A stretch of DNA of 39,781 bases from CAZTDD01 sp964612675 (GTDB lineage: Bacteria > Hinthialibacterota > Hinthialibacteria > Hinthialibacterales > JAKPRU01): assembly GCA_964612675.1 (NCBI GenBank), contig CAZTDD010000058.1:1-39781 (forward strand). The letters are read 5' to 3'. A program made the position numbers and the translations under genes. Position 1 is the first letter of the stretch; each line of letters begins with the position of its first letter. Positions 31,421 through 39,778 of this stretch are shown piece after piece. The notes beneath the pieces were generated by a model. It saw nothing but the letters and a program-made list of their open reading frames with translations. It was not told where the DNA came from and did no database searches.

Positions 31421-33088
31421 ATGAATGGGAGACGTGTGTTCGCATTGGGTTTGTTGCTGTTCGTCGTATTTTGTCAGACAGGATTAGTTTGGGCCGCTGC
31501 GAGCGGAGGACACGGTGACGGCGAACACGGGGGCGAAGCCGCTGTTGAGAGCCCGATGGAACACTTCGTACATGTCGCCGCTCACACGACGCTTCAGTTG
31601 GGCGTAATCGTGGTGTTGGCGATGATCAGCAGAAGGCTGTGCGAGGCGGTCGAGCAACCTCCCGTTATCGGTGCCCTACTGACAGGCATACTGATCACGA
31701 ACATCAGCAAGTTTTCGCAAGATGCCATTCCCGTGTGGAATCACATATTTCCAGCCGATCCGGCTTCAGGGTTAGTCGTAACCGAATCGTTGTGGATCCT
31801 GGGTGGAATCGGAGCGATTATTCTACTTTTCCTTGTGGGTGTGGAGGTGGACTTCGAAAAGGTCAAGAAAGTCGGTGCGAGATCGACCTGGATCGCATTG
31901 GGAGGCATTGTGCTCCCGTTCCTTGGTGCCGTCCTGGGAATGCTCTGGTTCTTCACGGAAGCTCCGTACGATCGTGGGGAGATCGTTACCGCTCTCTTCA
32001 TGGGAGCGGTATTCACCGCAACCAGCGTGGGGATTTCCGCCAAGGTGTATTCCGAACTGGGGATGCTCGACACTGAGGAGGGGCTGGCCGTTCTGGTTGC
32101 AGGCATCGTCGACGATGTTGGAGGTCTGTTGGTCCTTTCCGGCGTATTGGCCTATGCGACGGGCGGCGAAATGAGCGAACTGCTCGTCATCGGCGGCAAG
32201 GCATTGGTGTTTCTTGCGATTATCGTGGTGGGGGGCAAGATGATATCGTTCGGCATCTCGGACTTTTTTGTCAAGAAGTTCGGCAGCGAAACCGCCCCGA
32301 TTATTCTGACAGGAATCGCTTTCGTCATCGCCGCGGTAGCTGAGTCGCAATTCAAACTCGCGATGATCGTCGGCGCAGCCGCGTCCGGGATGATTATTTC
32401 GGGCACGCGATTGGGACACCGTCTCGAGGAGTTCTTGAAACGACCGGAGGAACTCCTTTCACCGGTTTTCTTCGTGGTCATGGGGATGCTCGTGGATTTG
32501 AGCACAGTAACCGGCGGTGTGGTTGTCATGGGGTTGGTCATGACCGTCTTTGCGATTTTCGGAAAGGTCGTCGGCTGTGGCGTTCCTGCAAAACTCTGCG
32601 GGTTTAGGAGAGATGAGAGTCTGCGTATCGGTGTCGGTATGAACAACCGTGGCGAAGTCGGTTTGATTGTGGCCGGCATCGGATTCGCCACCGGTGCACT
32701 GAATCCGGCAGAGTTAGCGGTGGCGATCATTGTAATTCTGTTAACAACCGTCCCGACACCTTCATTGCTGAAAAAACTGACCGGTGCCTCAAAGAAAGCC
32801 GGAGAAGCACACGAGATCACTGTCAAGGGGATCTCTATTCCGCTACGGAATCTGATCATCCGCCAGTTTTTGAAGTCCGCACACGCGCGCGGGTTCACCA
32901 CTCTAACCTCGGACCGGGACACCATTCATGAGGCGGTCGATCCTCAAGCGGACCTCCGGATGGCAATTAAGGAAACCGACAATGGTTTTGTGTTGGACGC
33001 TACGCATTGCGAGGACGTGGCACGTGAGATTTTGGACGAGATCCGCGAGCATGTCGGCGAGCAGCTCGCACAGATCGAGAGGGCGTGA
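31421..33088 (+). CDS. CPA2-type cation/proton antiporter with C-terminal cytoplasmic domain
   Basis: A 555-residue antiporter. A signal-like first helix (6-26) is followed by a His-rich stretch (GGHGDGEHGGE, 29-39), then the Na_H_Exchanger fold with about 11-12 membrane segments up to ~455. The ion-binding pair Asp231-Asp232 lies in VAGIVDDVGGLLVL, and IGALLTGILITN and GVGMNNRGEVGLIVA are typical. The C-terminal ~90 residues are soluble; no TrkA-N motif is clear. It likely exchanges Na+ or K+ for H+. AAAGGGG precedes the ATG. The fluoride-export genes follow on the same strand, so a combined ion-homeostasis cluster is plausible. Confidence 0.88.
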   Translation: MNGRRVFALGLLLFVVFCQTGLVWAAASGGHGDGEHGGEAAVESPMEHFVHVAAHTTLQLGVIVVLAMISRRLCEAVEQPPVIGALLTGILITNISKFSQDAIPVWNHIFPADPASGLVVTESLWILGGIGAIILLFLVGVEVDFEKVKKVGARSTWIALGGIVLPFLGAVLGMLWFFTEAPYDRGEIVTALFMGAVFTATSVGISAKVYSELGMLDTEEGLAVLVAGIVDDVGGLLVLSGVLAYATGGEMSELLVIGGKALVFLAIIVVGGKMISFGISDFFVKKFGSETAPIILTGIAFVIAAVAESQFKLAMIVGAAASGMIISGTRLGHRLEEFLKRPEELLSPVFFVVMGMLVDLSTVTGGVVVMGLVMTVFAIFGKVVGCGVPAKLCGFRRDESLRIGVGMNNRGEVGLIVAGIGFATGALNPAELAVAIIVILLTTVPTPSLLKKLTGASKKAGEAHEITVKGISIPLRNLIIRQFLKSAHARGFTTLTSDRDTIHEAVDPQADLRMAIKETDNGFVLDATHCEDVAREILDEIREHVGEQLAQIERA

Positions 33089-33101
33089 GAGTATCCGTTC
33101 G

Positions 33102-33130
33102 AGAGGCTACCAGCCTCTTCTTCGTTTTGC
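33102..33130 (+). terminator. Possible terminator after the antiporter gene
   Basis: AGAGGCT (33102-33108) pairs with AGCCTCT (33112-33118) around ACC, followed by the pyrimidine-rich TCTTCGTTTTGC. The stem is short and the T-run broken, so support is modest. Confidence 0.4.
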
Positions 33131-33146
33131 AGAGATATTCTGATAT

Positions 33147-33183
33147 GGGGAATCGCAGGTTCCGCTCGTTTCTGGGATTCCCC
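33147..33183 (+). promoter_or_regulatory. Hairpin in the crcB leader
   Basis: GGGGAATC (33147-33154) and GATTCCCC (33176-33183) form an 8-bp stem around a 21-base loop upstream of crcB. It does not match the fluoride-riboswitch pattern. Role unknown. Confidence 0.4.
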
Positions 33184-33295
33184 AACGAAGGGTATTTCGT
33201 CGATAGTTTTGCCGGTGCAAACGCTCCTCACTGCATCATTTCGGTCAACGCATCCTGCCGCATAATCGACAATATGGGGCTGCGGGAAGTTTTCT

Positions 33296-33676
33296 ATGTT
33301 TAAGGTTATTATCATTGGTGTCGGTGGTTTTATAGGAGCTGTTGCACGGTACGGGGTCTCGGGATTCGTTCATCGCTACCTCAATGGATCTTTTCCATTT
33401 GGTACTCTTTGCGTCAATGTGCTTGGGTGTCTTTTTATCGGTGTCTTGATGTACTTGATCGAGAGTCGCCAATTATTCTCATCGTCAACTCGTTCGTTTG
33501 TGTTGATCGGTTTTCTCGGCTCATTCACAACATTCTCTACCTACGGGTTCGAGACCTTTGCACTTCTCCGCTCGGGAAACCTGCGGTTGGCTTGCTTGAA
33601 TATGGGACTGAATCTGGTGTTCGGCCTTGCCGCGGTGATCTTCGGCTGGGTTGCAGCAAGAGCTGTCAGTATGTGA
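33296..33676 (+). CDS. crcB: Fluoride ion channel CrcB/FluC
   Basis: A 126-residue protein with four membrane helices. Family motifs are GGFIGAVARYG (10-20), FPFGTLCVNVLG (33-44) with Asn41, and GFLGSFTTFSTYGFE (72-86) containing the pore Phe/Thr/Ser residues. It forms a dual-topology dimer that lets F- leave the cell. GGGAAG lies before the ATG at 33296. A DUF190 gene follows after 11 bases, the common partner. No clear fluoride riboswitch is seen in the 207-base leader. Confidence 0.94.
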   Translation: MFKVIIIGVGGFIGAVARYGVSGFVHRYLNGSFPFGTLCVNVLGCLFIGVLMYLIESRQLFSSSTRSFVLIGFLGSFTTFSTYGFETFALLRSGNLRLACLNMGLNLVFGLAAVIFGWVAARAVSM

Positions 33677-33687
33677 GGATAGGAATC

Positions 33688-34077
33688 ATGAAAATCGAAG
33701 GTGAAGGACAACTCTTACGAATTTTCATCGGCGAGAGCGATCGAGCGGAAGGACAGCCTCTCTACAAAGCGATTGTGAGCAAGGCTCGCTCGATGGGATT
33801 AGCGGGGGCAACCGTGCTACGCGGTATGGCGGGGTTCGGGGCTCACAGCCGTATGCATACAGCAGAGATTCTGCGCCTCTCCGAAGATCTGCCGATTGTG
33901 ATTGAAATTGTAGACCACGAAGAGCGGATTCAAGAATTCCTTCCCGAGCTCGATTCCATGGTCAAAGAAGGCCTTATCACCTTGGAACGGATTCACATCA
34001 TCGCGTACCGATATGACGAAGACGGGAAGAAGTTAAACATAGAGGACAAACACATTGCTCCGAGTATGAACATATAG
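33688..34077 (+). CDS. DUF190 protein, crcB partner
   Basis: A 129-residue soluble protein of the DUF190 family: MKIEGEGQLLRIFIGESD, YKAIVSKARSMGLAGATVLRG, and IEIVDHEERIQEFLPELDSMV are all typical. DUF190 proteins have a GlnB/PII-like ferredoxin fold and are often encoded next to crcB; their exact job is unknown, perhaps regulation or sensing. ATG at 33688 has GAGGATAGG upstream, 11 bases after the crcB stop, so the two are co-transcribed. Confidence 0.9.
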   Translation: MKIEGEGQLLRIFIGESDRAEGQPLYKAIVSKARSMGLAGATVLRGMAGFGAHSRMHTAEILRLSEDLPIVIEIVDHEERIQEFLPELDSMVKEGLITLERIHIIAYRYDEDGKKLNIEDKHIAPSMNI

Positions 34078-34098
34078 CTTTGTTCACAGAAGACTCGC

Positions 34099-34296
34099 TC
34101 ATCGGGCATCGTCGTAGATATCCCTCCTTGAGAGCGAACCAATCACAGTACCGGATACACGTGGCAACTCCTCTACTCGTGTCTGTTCATAGGAATGTTC
34201 TTCCCGTTTGTCGTAATCCTTGCGCAGATTATCCACCATCTCCTCAATGGATCGAACAACGTGTTCCGGCAACCCCTCAATGTTTATCTGTTTCAT
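34099..34296 (-). CDS. Small antitoxin-like protein
   Basis: A 65-residue protein starting at ATG 34296 (MKQINIEGLPEHVVRSIEEM), with AAGGAAAGAG just upstream; a longer start at 34335 is less likely. The pattern of a short strand (QINIEGLP) and a helix (EHVVRSIEEMVDNLRKDY) resembles ribbon-helix-helix or related antitoxins of type II systems. No partner toxin is recognisable on either side: crcB-DUF190 converges on one side and a 150-base spacer before xerD lies on the other. Orphan antitoxin or small regulator; function unproven. Confidence 0.55.
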   Translation of the reverse strand: MKQINIEGLPEHVVRSIEEMVDNLRKDYDKREEHSYEQTRVEELPRVSGTVIGSLSRRDIYDDAR

Positions 34297-34449
34297 TACT
34301 CTTTCCTTGTAACCTGTTTTGCTCCTCTTATTCAATTATACCAGGTTCGCATCGCAGAATCCATTTGCATACGAAAACACTTGGCGGGACTATTCTCGTG
34401 GCAATCTGGACAGTTCGATACTTACAGAAAGTAATCCATCGAAAGACTC

Positions 34450-35379
34450 TCAAGACCGTGTTTTCGAACGGGGATGGAATTTCTTGTGGAGGTCGTGCAT
34501 GCGGCGCTGGTCGACATGCGTATAAATCTCGGTCGTTGAGATACTCGCGTGACCGAGCATCTCCTGTAGAAGACGCAGATCCGTTCCCGCTTCGAGCAGG
34601 TGAGTGGCGAAACTGTGCCGCAGTGTGTGGGGAGAAAGTTGTGCGATAATCCCCGCTGTCAACGCATACTTCCTGAGGGTCTTCCAAAACCCCATCCGCG
34701 ACAGCGGCTTTCCGAACCGATTCAAAAACAGATACTCGTTTTGCTTGCCCTTTAAGAGTTCCGGTCTCCCCCTCTGCAGATACTCCTCGACTCGTTGTCC
34801 CGCCGCCTCGTGAAATGGAACCAGCCGCTCCTTGCTCCCCTTCCCCATCGTCCGCAAGTATCCAAGTGAAAGGTTCAAATCGCCGGGCCGAAGTCCCAGT
34901 AGTTCCGAGATCCGGAGTCCGGTCGCATACAATAACTCCACCATCGCTTTATCGCGTAGATGCAGAGGAGAGTCGTCCTGACTCATAATTGTGTCCAGCA
35001 AACGACCGGTTTCTTCGTGCGACAAAGCCCCGGAGAAATGAGGCGTACGACGCGGAGTACGTACGAGTCGGGTCGGATCGCTTGCGAGATAACCTTCCCG
35101 CGTCAGATACCGGTAAAATCGCCTCAATGCGGACTGTTTACGGGCGATTGTGGTCTGGCGGAGCCCTTGGGAACGAAGATGTTCCATATAATCTACAACG
35201 ACACCTTCGTCGACTCCCGTCGGAAATACAACACCGGTTTCTTCCAAATAGACCAGATGTTCGGTGAGGTCTCTGCGATAAGCGGATACCGTGTTTTGAG
35301 CCGCACCTCGCTCGGAGGTCAGGTAATACAGATATTCTGTAAGATATCGATGGACTTTTCGGCGATTTTCGGAGTTCAT
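34450..35379 (-). CDS. xerD: Tyrosine recombinase XerC/XerD
   Basis: A 309-residue site-specific recombinase that resolves chromosome dimers at dif sites, with FtsK. The N-terminal SAM-like DNA-binding domain (about 1-100) is followed by the catalytic domain with Arg156 (ATGLRISELL), Lys180, His251 and Arg254 (SPHTLRHSFATHLL), His277 and nucleophile Tyr286 (STTEIYTHV), all present. Length and layout fit XerC/XerD rather than a phage integrase. Its ATG overlaps the TGA of the hydrolase gene by four bases (ATGA). Xer genes are housekeeping, so this is not evidence of a mobile element. Confidence 0.92.
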   Translation of the reverse strand: MNSENRRKVHRYLTEYLYYLTSERGAAQNTVSAYRRDLTEHLVYLEETGVVFPTGVDEGVVVDYMEHLRSQGLRQTTIARKQSALRRFYRYLTREGYLASDPTRLVRTPRRTPHFSGALSHEETGRLLDTIMSQDDSPLHLRDKAMVELLYATGLRISELLGLRPGDLNLSLGYLRTMGKGSKERLVPFHEAAGQRVEEYLQRGRPELLKGKQNEYLFLNRFGKPLSRMGFWKTLRKYALTAGIIAQLSPHTLRHSFATHLLEAGTDLRLLQEMLGHASISTTEIYTHVDQRRMHDLHKKFHPRSKTRS

Positions 35380-36029
35380 TCTCTCAAGAATGGATTCGTG
35401 GCGCGTTCCTCTCCCACAGTGGTCGAGGGTCCGTGCCCCGGAAGAACCGTTGTATCTTCCGGCAGGCTAAAGATCTCGCGTCGAATCGTATCGATCAAAC
35501 GTTCCGCATCGCCTCCCGGCAGGTCGGTCCTGCCGATTCCATGTCGAAACAATACATCGCCACAGAACAGCGAGCCGCCGATAAGGAAGCTCACGCTTCC
35601 GGGACTGTGGCCGGGTGTGTGAAAGACGTTTACCTCGAGGTTCCCCACGAGCAGTCGGTCGTCGTGTTCGAGCAGAATATCGGCCGGAGGAGAAACAACA
35701 GGCATTCCAAGGCTGGCCGAGAGATTCGCTTCCGGGTCCATGAGGTATTCGGCTTCGAGAGAGTGGACGGCAAGCGGAGCCATCGCGGCAGACTTGATGG
35801 CTTCGTTGGCACCGATGTGGTCGCCGTGAGTATGCGTATTGAGAATCAGTACGGGACGCGCGTCCAAGGCTTCCATCTCGGTCAAGATGCGCATTGCCTC
35901 GGCTCCCGGATCGATGATAACGGCATCACGCGAATCCGGATCCACCACAACGTAGCTATTCACCTCGAGCGGACCTACAACGAGGGTGTGGAGTTCCGGC
36001 TGGAGATCGGTGGTTGGCTGAACGCCCAT
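35376..36029 (-). CDS. MBL-fold hydrolase (glyoxalase II/YcbL-like)
   Basis: A 217-residue metallo-beta-lactamase-fold enzyme. THTHGDHIG (65-73) gives the first zinc ligands. HTPGHSPGSVSF gives another His, FCGDVLF an Asp, and LPGHGPSTTVG the final His. It resembles short glyoxalase-II-like proteins that hydrolyse glutathione or other thioesters. AAGGAGAG lies before the ATG at 36029. The start is 55 bases inside the end of mtnA, so the two frames overlap. The last four bases overlap xerD. Confidence 0.9.
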   Translation of the reverse strand: MGVQPTTDLQPELHTLVVGPLEVNSYVVVDPDSRDAVIIDPGAEAMRILTEMEALDARPVLILNTHTHGDHIGANEAIKSAAMAPLAVHSLEAEYLMDPEANLSASLGMPVVSPPADILLEHDDRLLVGNLEVNVFHTPGHSPGSVSFLIGGSLFCGDVLFRHGIGRTDLPGGDAERLIDTIRREIFSLPEDTTVLPGHGPSTTVGEERATNPFLRE

Positions 36030-37072
36030 TGAATACTCTCCTTGAACGGGGGTCTGAGAATACCGACTTCGGTAATGATTCCGGCAATCAATTCGGCTGG
36101 CGTGACGTCAAATGCGGGATTACAAACGCGTGTATTTTCAGGGGCAATCTGAATTCCAGCCGGCGAAACGACTTCCTCGGCATTTCGTTCCTCTATAGGA
36201 ATATCCTTACCAGATGCAATCGACCGGTCAATGGTGGATCGGGGGGCAGCGACGTAAAAAGGCAGCTGATGCGCATGTGCGGCCAGTGCGACACTGTACG
36301 TACCGATCTTGTTCGCAGCGTCGCCGTTCGCAGCGATGCGGTCGGCCCCGACGACCACCATGTGGATGCGCTCCTGCTTCATTAGGTGCGCGGCCATGTT
36401 GTCACAGATCAGCGTGACGGGGATTCCATGTTTCTGCAATTCCCAGGTAGTCAGTCTCGCCCCCTGCAGGAGCGGCCGCGTCTCGTCCGCAAACACTTCG
36501 AAATGTTTGCCTGCCTCGTGGGCTGCAAAAAAGACGGCGAGCGCAGTGCCGTAGGAGGCCGTAGCCAATCCGCCCGCGTTACAGTGGGTCAGAATCGTTT
36601 GGCCTTCTTTGACAATCTCCGCCCCGTGCTTTCCGATGGCCCGGCATGTCAGATCGTCCTCTTCGCGGATCGTGTGCGCTTCCTCTAGAAGGCGGGTGCA
36701 GAGTTCATCGGGTGAGAGATTGGCGTTGGCATATGCGGTTTGTTTCATTCGTTCCAACGCCCAGAAAAGATTGACAGCAGTCGGTCTACACGTGGCAAGA
36801 AAACCTGCAACCTCGTCGACACGTTTCAGGAGTGCCTGGGTGTCCGCGTACGAGCCCCTGTTCAGTCCGAGACAGACACCATACGCCGCAGCCACACCAA
36901 TAGCCGGAGCTCCCCGGATTCGAAGAACCCGGATCGCCTCCCACATTTCTTCTACTGTTCGACAAATCCTGATTTCAAATGTCCCTGGCAAAAGGGTCTG
37001 ATCGATAAGATGCGCAGCGTCGTTCTCCCACCAAATTGTTCTCAAATCCACGTCGTTCGTTTGTTCCTCCAT
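35975..37072 (-). CDS. mtnA: Methylthioribose-1-phosphate isomerase
   Basis: A 365-residue enzyme of the methionine salvage pathway, which converts 5-methylthioribose-1-phosphate to the ribulose form. RIRGAPAIGVAAAYG (51-65) is the family signature. The catalytic Cys164 (LTHCNAGGLAT) and Asp244 (VVGADRIAANGD) are present, and KIGTYSVALAAHAH follows. The fold is eIF2B-like. The final ~18 residues, coded by the stretch that overlaps the hydrolase gene, are an unconserved tail. No other salvage genes are in the window. It is first in the operon mtnA > MBL > xerD. Confidence 0.94.
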   Translation of the reverse strand: MEEQTNDVDLRTIWWENDAAHLIDQTLLPGTFEIRICRTVEEMWEAIRVLRIRGAPAIGVAAAYGVCLGLNRGSYADTQALLKRVDEVAGFLATCRPTAVNLFWALERMKQTAYANANLSPDELCTRLLEEAHTIREEDDLTCRAIGKHGAEIVKEGQTILTHCNAGGLATASYGTALAVFFAAHEAGKHFEVFADETRPLLQGARLTTWELQKHGIPVTLICDNMAAHLMKQERIHMVVVGADRIAANGDAANKIGTYSVALAAHAHQLPFYVAAPRSTIDRSIASGKDIPIEERNAEEVVSPAGIQIAPENTRVCNPAFDVTPAELIAGIITEVGILRPPFKESIQWAFSQPPISSRNSTPSL

Positions 37073-37160
37073 GTAAGATCTTTCACCTGGCTATCGGACT
37101 GGCCCCGCGCGATTCCCTAAGCGGCAGAAATGGCTTCCTTCGAATCGCTGCTTACCATAT

Positions 37161-37197
37161 AAAAAAGGCGCCGCCGCACCAAGAGTACGGCAGCGCC
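37161..37197 (-). terminator. Rho-independent terminator of the pseudopilin gene
   Basis: On the minus strand, a 10-bp stem (37197-37188 with 37176-37167, one mismatch) around an 11-base loop is followed by six T (37166-37161). It lies 43 bases after the pseudopilin stop and before mtnA. Confidence 0.75.
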
Positions 37198-37239
37198 CCC
37201 CGCGCTATTGATTTCGCTGTATCCCTGGTAACTCGCTAA

Positions 37240-37767
37240 TCAGGGCAAACCAACACGAAAAATCTTTCCAGGACTCACGACACCGTTCGTTGGATCATAC
37301 GGCGTGAGCCGCGATCCGACGAGTGTCACTTTTCGCTCCGGACCTACACTCGAAAGCACCCAGGCCTGGTTTGTGTTCCTCTGTGTCTGGAATCCCACAG
37401 CGGCTGTTGTTTTTCCCATCCACAAACCGGCATCGGTACCTTTCCTATCGGTTGTATCCATAAATCCGTAATCGAGATATAAGCTCGGGAACGTAGCGGA
37501 GATTCTCTCTTTGAACCGGTCATAAGCGGGCCGACCGCTGAGCCAGGGGCCGTTTTCGAGGTGATTCAGGCTGTAAGCGGGGGGATAACGGTTTGTATCG
37601 AGGTGATAATAATGAAGCGCGCCCTCGACACGGTTTAGATCCAGACGGACCTGTGTTACCTGTGCACGCACTTGGGCGTCCAGATAATTGGGTACGGCCA
37701 CCGCCACCAGAATCGAGATAATCCCAGCCACGAGAAGCAGTTCTATCACTGAGAAAGCGGGTTTCAT
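37240..37767 (-). CDS. Type II secretion/type IV pilus-type pseudopilin
   Basis: A 175-residue prepilin-like protein. The class III signal is MKPA, then FSVIELLLVAGIISILVAV as the first helix, with Glu5 of the mature form. The -1 residue is Ala, not the usual Gly. After the helix comes LDAQVRAQVTQVRLDLNRVEGALHYYHLDTNRYPP, the typical GspG-like continuation. The C-terminus SSVGPERKVTLVG resembles the SxGPD motif of these families. ATG at 37767. No secretion ATPase or peptidase is in the window, so it must work with machinery encoded elsewhere. Confidence 0.85.
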   Translation of the reverse strand: MKPAFSVIELLLVAGIISILVAVAVPNYLDAQVRAQVTQVRLDLNRVEGALHYYHLDTNRYPPAYSLNHLENGPWLSGRPAYDRFKERISATFPSLYLDYGFMDTTDRKGTDAGLWMGKTTAAVGFQTQRNTNQAWVLSSVGPERKVTLVGSRLTPYDPTNGVVSPGKIFRVGLP

Positions 37768-37810
37768 GATCTTATAAGCAGCTCTAAGCTAGAGTTCGCC
37801 ACCTGTAGTA

Positions 37811-37840
37811 ATAATCTAACGAAAGTGGGGCCATTGTCAA
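37811..37840 (-). promoter_or_regulatory. Putative promoter of the pseudopilin gene
   Basis: Read on the minus strand, a perfect -35 box TTGACA (37840-37835) and -10 box GATTAT (37816-37811) are spaced by 18 bases, about 44 bases before the start codon. CACTTGAC is directly repeated around the -35 box, 22 bases apart, a possible operator half-site. Confidence 0.5.
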
Positions 37841-37909
37841 GTGATTTTTGTTTGAGTCAAGTGGTCTACGCTAGAGCGTTAAGAAATCCCGACAGCAACT
37901 CTAGACGAC

Positions 37910-39397
37910 TCAGGGCGATTGAGTGAGCGCAGTCCCATACATCGCCCCCGCAGAACTCGTAACCAATTGGCCTGAAACAATATAGGCAATACCGCCGCCA
38001 ATACCACCGGTGTCGGAATCGTCGCCGTCGAACGGCGCCCCCACAACAAGATCCCCGTACCCGTCCACCTGAAGATCGCCAATCGGTGCTATGGATGTTC
38101 CAAACCCACCATTCTTCAGCTCTCCGCGAATTGTAACGTGCGGAATCTCGGGGGCAAGCAAATCCACGATTCGGGGCCAGGGTTGACCACCAAACACAAC
38201 GACAATCTCGCCGACTCCGGGCTCCCCGCCGACCGACTGGTAGGGCAGACCGAACACCAGGTCCGCAAACCCATCCGCGTTCACGTCCCCAGCGGAACAT
38301 GCAACGGAGGCACCGACAAAAACCGTCCCTACAGACTCCGGGATGGTTGAATTCATATCGATCGTACCGGAGAGTTCCGGCCCACCCCACACCAGCAATG
38401 CACGAAAGTCGTTCGAGCACACAAGAAACTCGTCATAGCCGTCTACGTTGATATCGCCTGCGGCGGCAAGATACTTTGTCCCTCCCTCGATGACGAGGGG
38501 ATATTCTCTCGGCGGGCGCAGCGGACTGGCTCCCAGGACAAGATAGCTGCGGCCGTTCTGCTCGTCACCCGCTCGTGGGGCTGCAATAAGGAAGTCGTCA
38601 AAACCGTCATTGTTCACATCGTCCACACCGCGAAGTTCCATACCAAGCAGTTCATTGCCGGATCCCTTGATGGTCAGTGCCCCCTCTCCGGGATCGTTGG
38701 CGTCCAACACTCTCGCCGGATTTTGGCCTCCGAAAAGCACTGTCGCGGTGCCGATATACTCTTGCTGGTTTGTTGTCGCGACCTGGCCGTACGGGTTACC
38801 GAAAAGAGCGTCCGGGAAACCGTCTCCGTTCAGATCCCCCCCTGCGGAAACCGAAGAACCTGTATTGAGAGCAAGGATGTGTTGGACAGGCAGGGCATTG
38901 ATCTGAAGCACTGGGGAGAATCTGGACCTCCCGAAGACGACAGTCGCCTGGATTCCACGCCCGGTTCCGAGGGCAATATCGGCAAACCCATCTGCGTTGA
39001 TATCATCAAGACCGGCAACCGCCGCACCGACACGAGTCCCGACTCCGCCGACAAACTGAACACCAAAGTCTTCGAGATTGGCTACGTCGAGTTGCGAATT
39101 GGAAAGTGTGGCCAGTTTCGATCCGTAGAGAAGATACGCAGCCCCATTGTCGAAGGCTCCTGAAAGGCTGCCTGTGTCGTAGAAAGGGGCGCCGATGAGC
39201 ACATCGAGGAATCCGTCACCGTTGACATCTCCCGGTCCCGCGACGGAATTGCCAAAGTGGTCTCCGCTTGCCCCACTGCGAAAAATCCGGGCAAGTTGGC
39301 AATCTTGGACGGGGATAGGCTCTTGAGCCGCCGCAATTGATGCGCCGAACAGCAGAGTCGCCACCAGCCGAGTTATAAAAGGAGGCTTACCGCTCAT
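37910..39397 (-). CDS. Secreted FG-GAP (integrin-alpha-like) seven-bladed propeller
   Basis: A 495-residue exported protein. The signal peptide is MSGKPPFITRLVATLLFGASIAAA (1-24). Seven FG-GAP units carry Ca-binding loops: DVNGDGFLD, DINADGFAD, DLNGDGFPD, DVNNDGFDD, DINVDGYDE, DVNADGFAD and a weaker DLQVDGYGD, each followed by a strand such as VLIGAP or LVFGLP. Seven units make a complete beta-propeller. The ATG at 39397 has GGAGGTG upstream; an ATG 21 bases earlier is less likely. Probably extracellular, calcium-binding, with a role in adhesion or recognition. No anchor or sorting signal is seen. Confidence 0.88.
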   Translation of the reverse strand: MSGKPPFITRLVATLLFGASIAAAQEPIPVQDCQLARIFRSGASGDHFGNSVAGPGDVNGDGFLDVLIGAPFYDTGSLSGAFDNGAAYLLYGSKLATLSNSQLDVANLEDFGVQFVGGVGTRVGAAVAGLDDINADGFADIALGTGRGIQATVVFGRSRFSPVLQINALPVQHILALNTGSSVSAGGDLNGDGFPDALFGNPYGQVATTNQQEYIGTATVLFGGQNPARVLDANDPGEGALTIKGSGNELLGMELRGVDDVNNDGFDDFLIAAPRAGDEQNGRSYLVLGASPLRPPREYPLVIEGGTKYLAAAGDINVDGYDEFLVCSNDFRALLVWGGPELSGTIDMNSTIPESVGTVFVGASVACSAGDVNADGFADLVFGLPYQSVGGEPGVGEIVVVFGGQPWPRIVDLLAPEIPHVTIRGELKNGGFGTSIAPIGDLQVDGYGDLVVGAPFDGDDSDTGGIGGGIAYIVSGQLVTSSAGAMYGTALTQSP

Positions 39398-39540
39398 CGA
39401 GCACCTCCGCAACATCATTCGCGAGAATAACAGAACACTAACAATGAGCTACTATAGCAGATTCACCGGTCAGCGGCTACGTGGAGGACAACAGATCGTA
39501 CCGGGTTTATGGTTCATGGTTGACGGTGCGGTAAAACGTC

Positions 39541-39722
39541 GGGAGAGATCTTCCCCCTCTCCCTCTGGGAGAGGGAACTTCCGATGCCAACTTCCGACTT
39601 TTTGCGACGGCATCAATCTTTGACAGGCTCGCAAAAAGTCTGGGGAGCTCTTCTCCCTCTCCCTCTGGGAGAGGGAACTCCCGATACCAACTTTCGACTT
39701 TTTGCGAACCCGTCAATCTTTG
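39541..39722. repeat. Direct repeat of ~80 bases, 100-bp period
   Basis: The segment at about 39541-39622 returns at about 39641-39722 exactly 100 bases later, with scattered changes. Each copy holds the CCCTCTCCC/GGGAGAGGG palindrome (39555-39575, 39655-39675) and then GACTTTTTGCGA and TCAATCTTTG. Between the copies, GACTTTTTGCGA (39596-39607) pairs with TCGCAAAAAGTC (39629-39640), a perfect 12-bp inverted repeat. The intergenic stretch from 39398 to the right edge otherwise shows no gene. Confidence 0.85.
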
Positions 39723-39755
39723 GCGAAGAAAACAACCAAGCTGCATCCTTCTTTT

Positions 39756-39778
39756 CCTCCCCCGAAGATCGGGGGAGG
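39756..39778. repeat. CCTCCCCCGA palindrome (copy 2)
   Basis: CCTCCCCCGA (39756-39765) and TCGGGGGAGG (39769-39778) form a perfect 10-bp stem with a 3-base loop, at the window edge. Related to the copy at 18425-18446. Confidence 0.8.

Noticed and set aside
33089..33295. Fluoride riboswitch upstream of crcB
   Set aside because: I looked for the conserved crcB-motif segments and could not find them; only an unrelated hairpin is visible. A covariance search is needed to be sure.
34450..35379. Phage or island integrase
   Set aside because: Length, motif layout and its operon with mtnA and a hydrolase fit housekeeping XerC/XerD; no att sites or cargo genes were seen.
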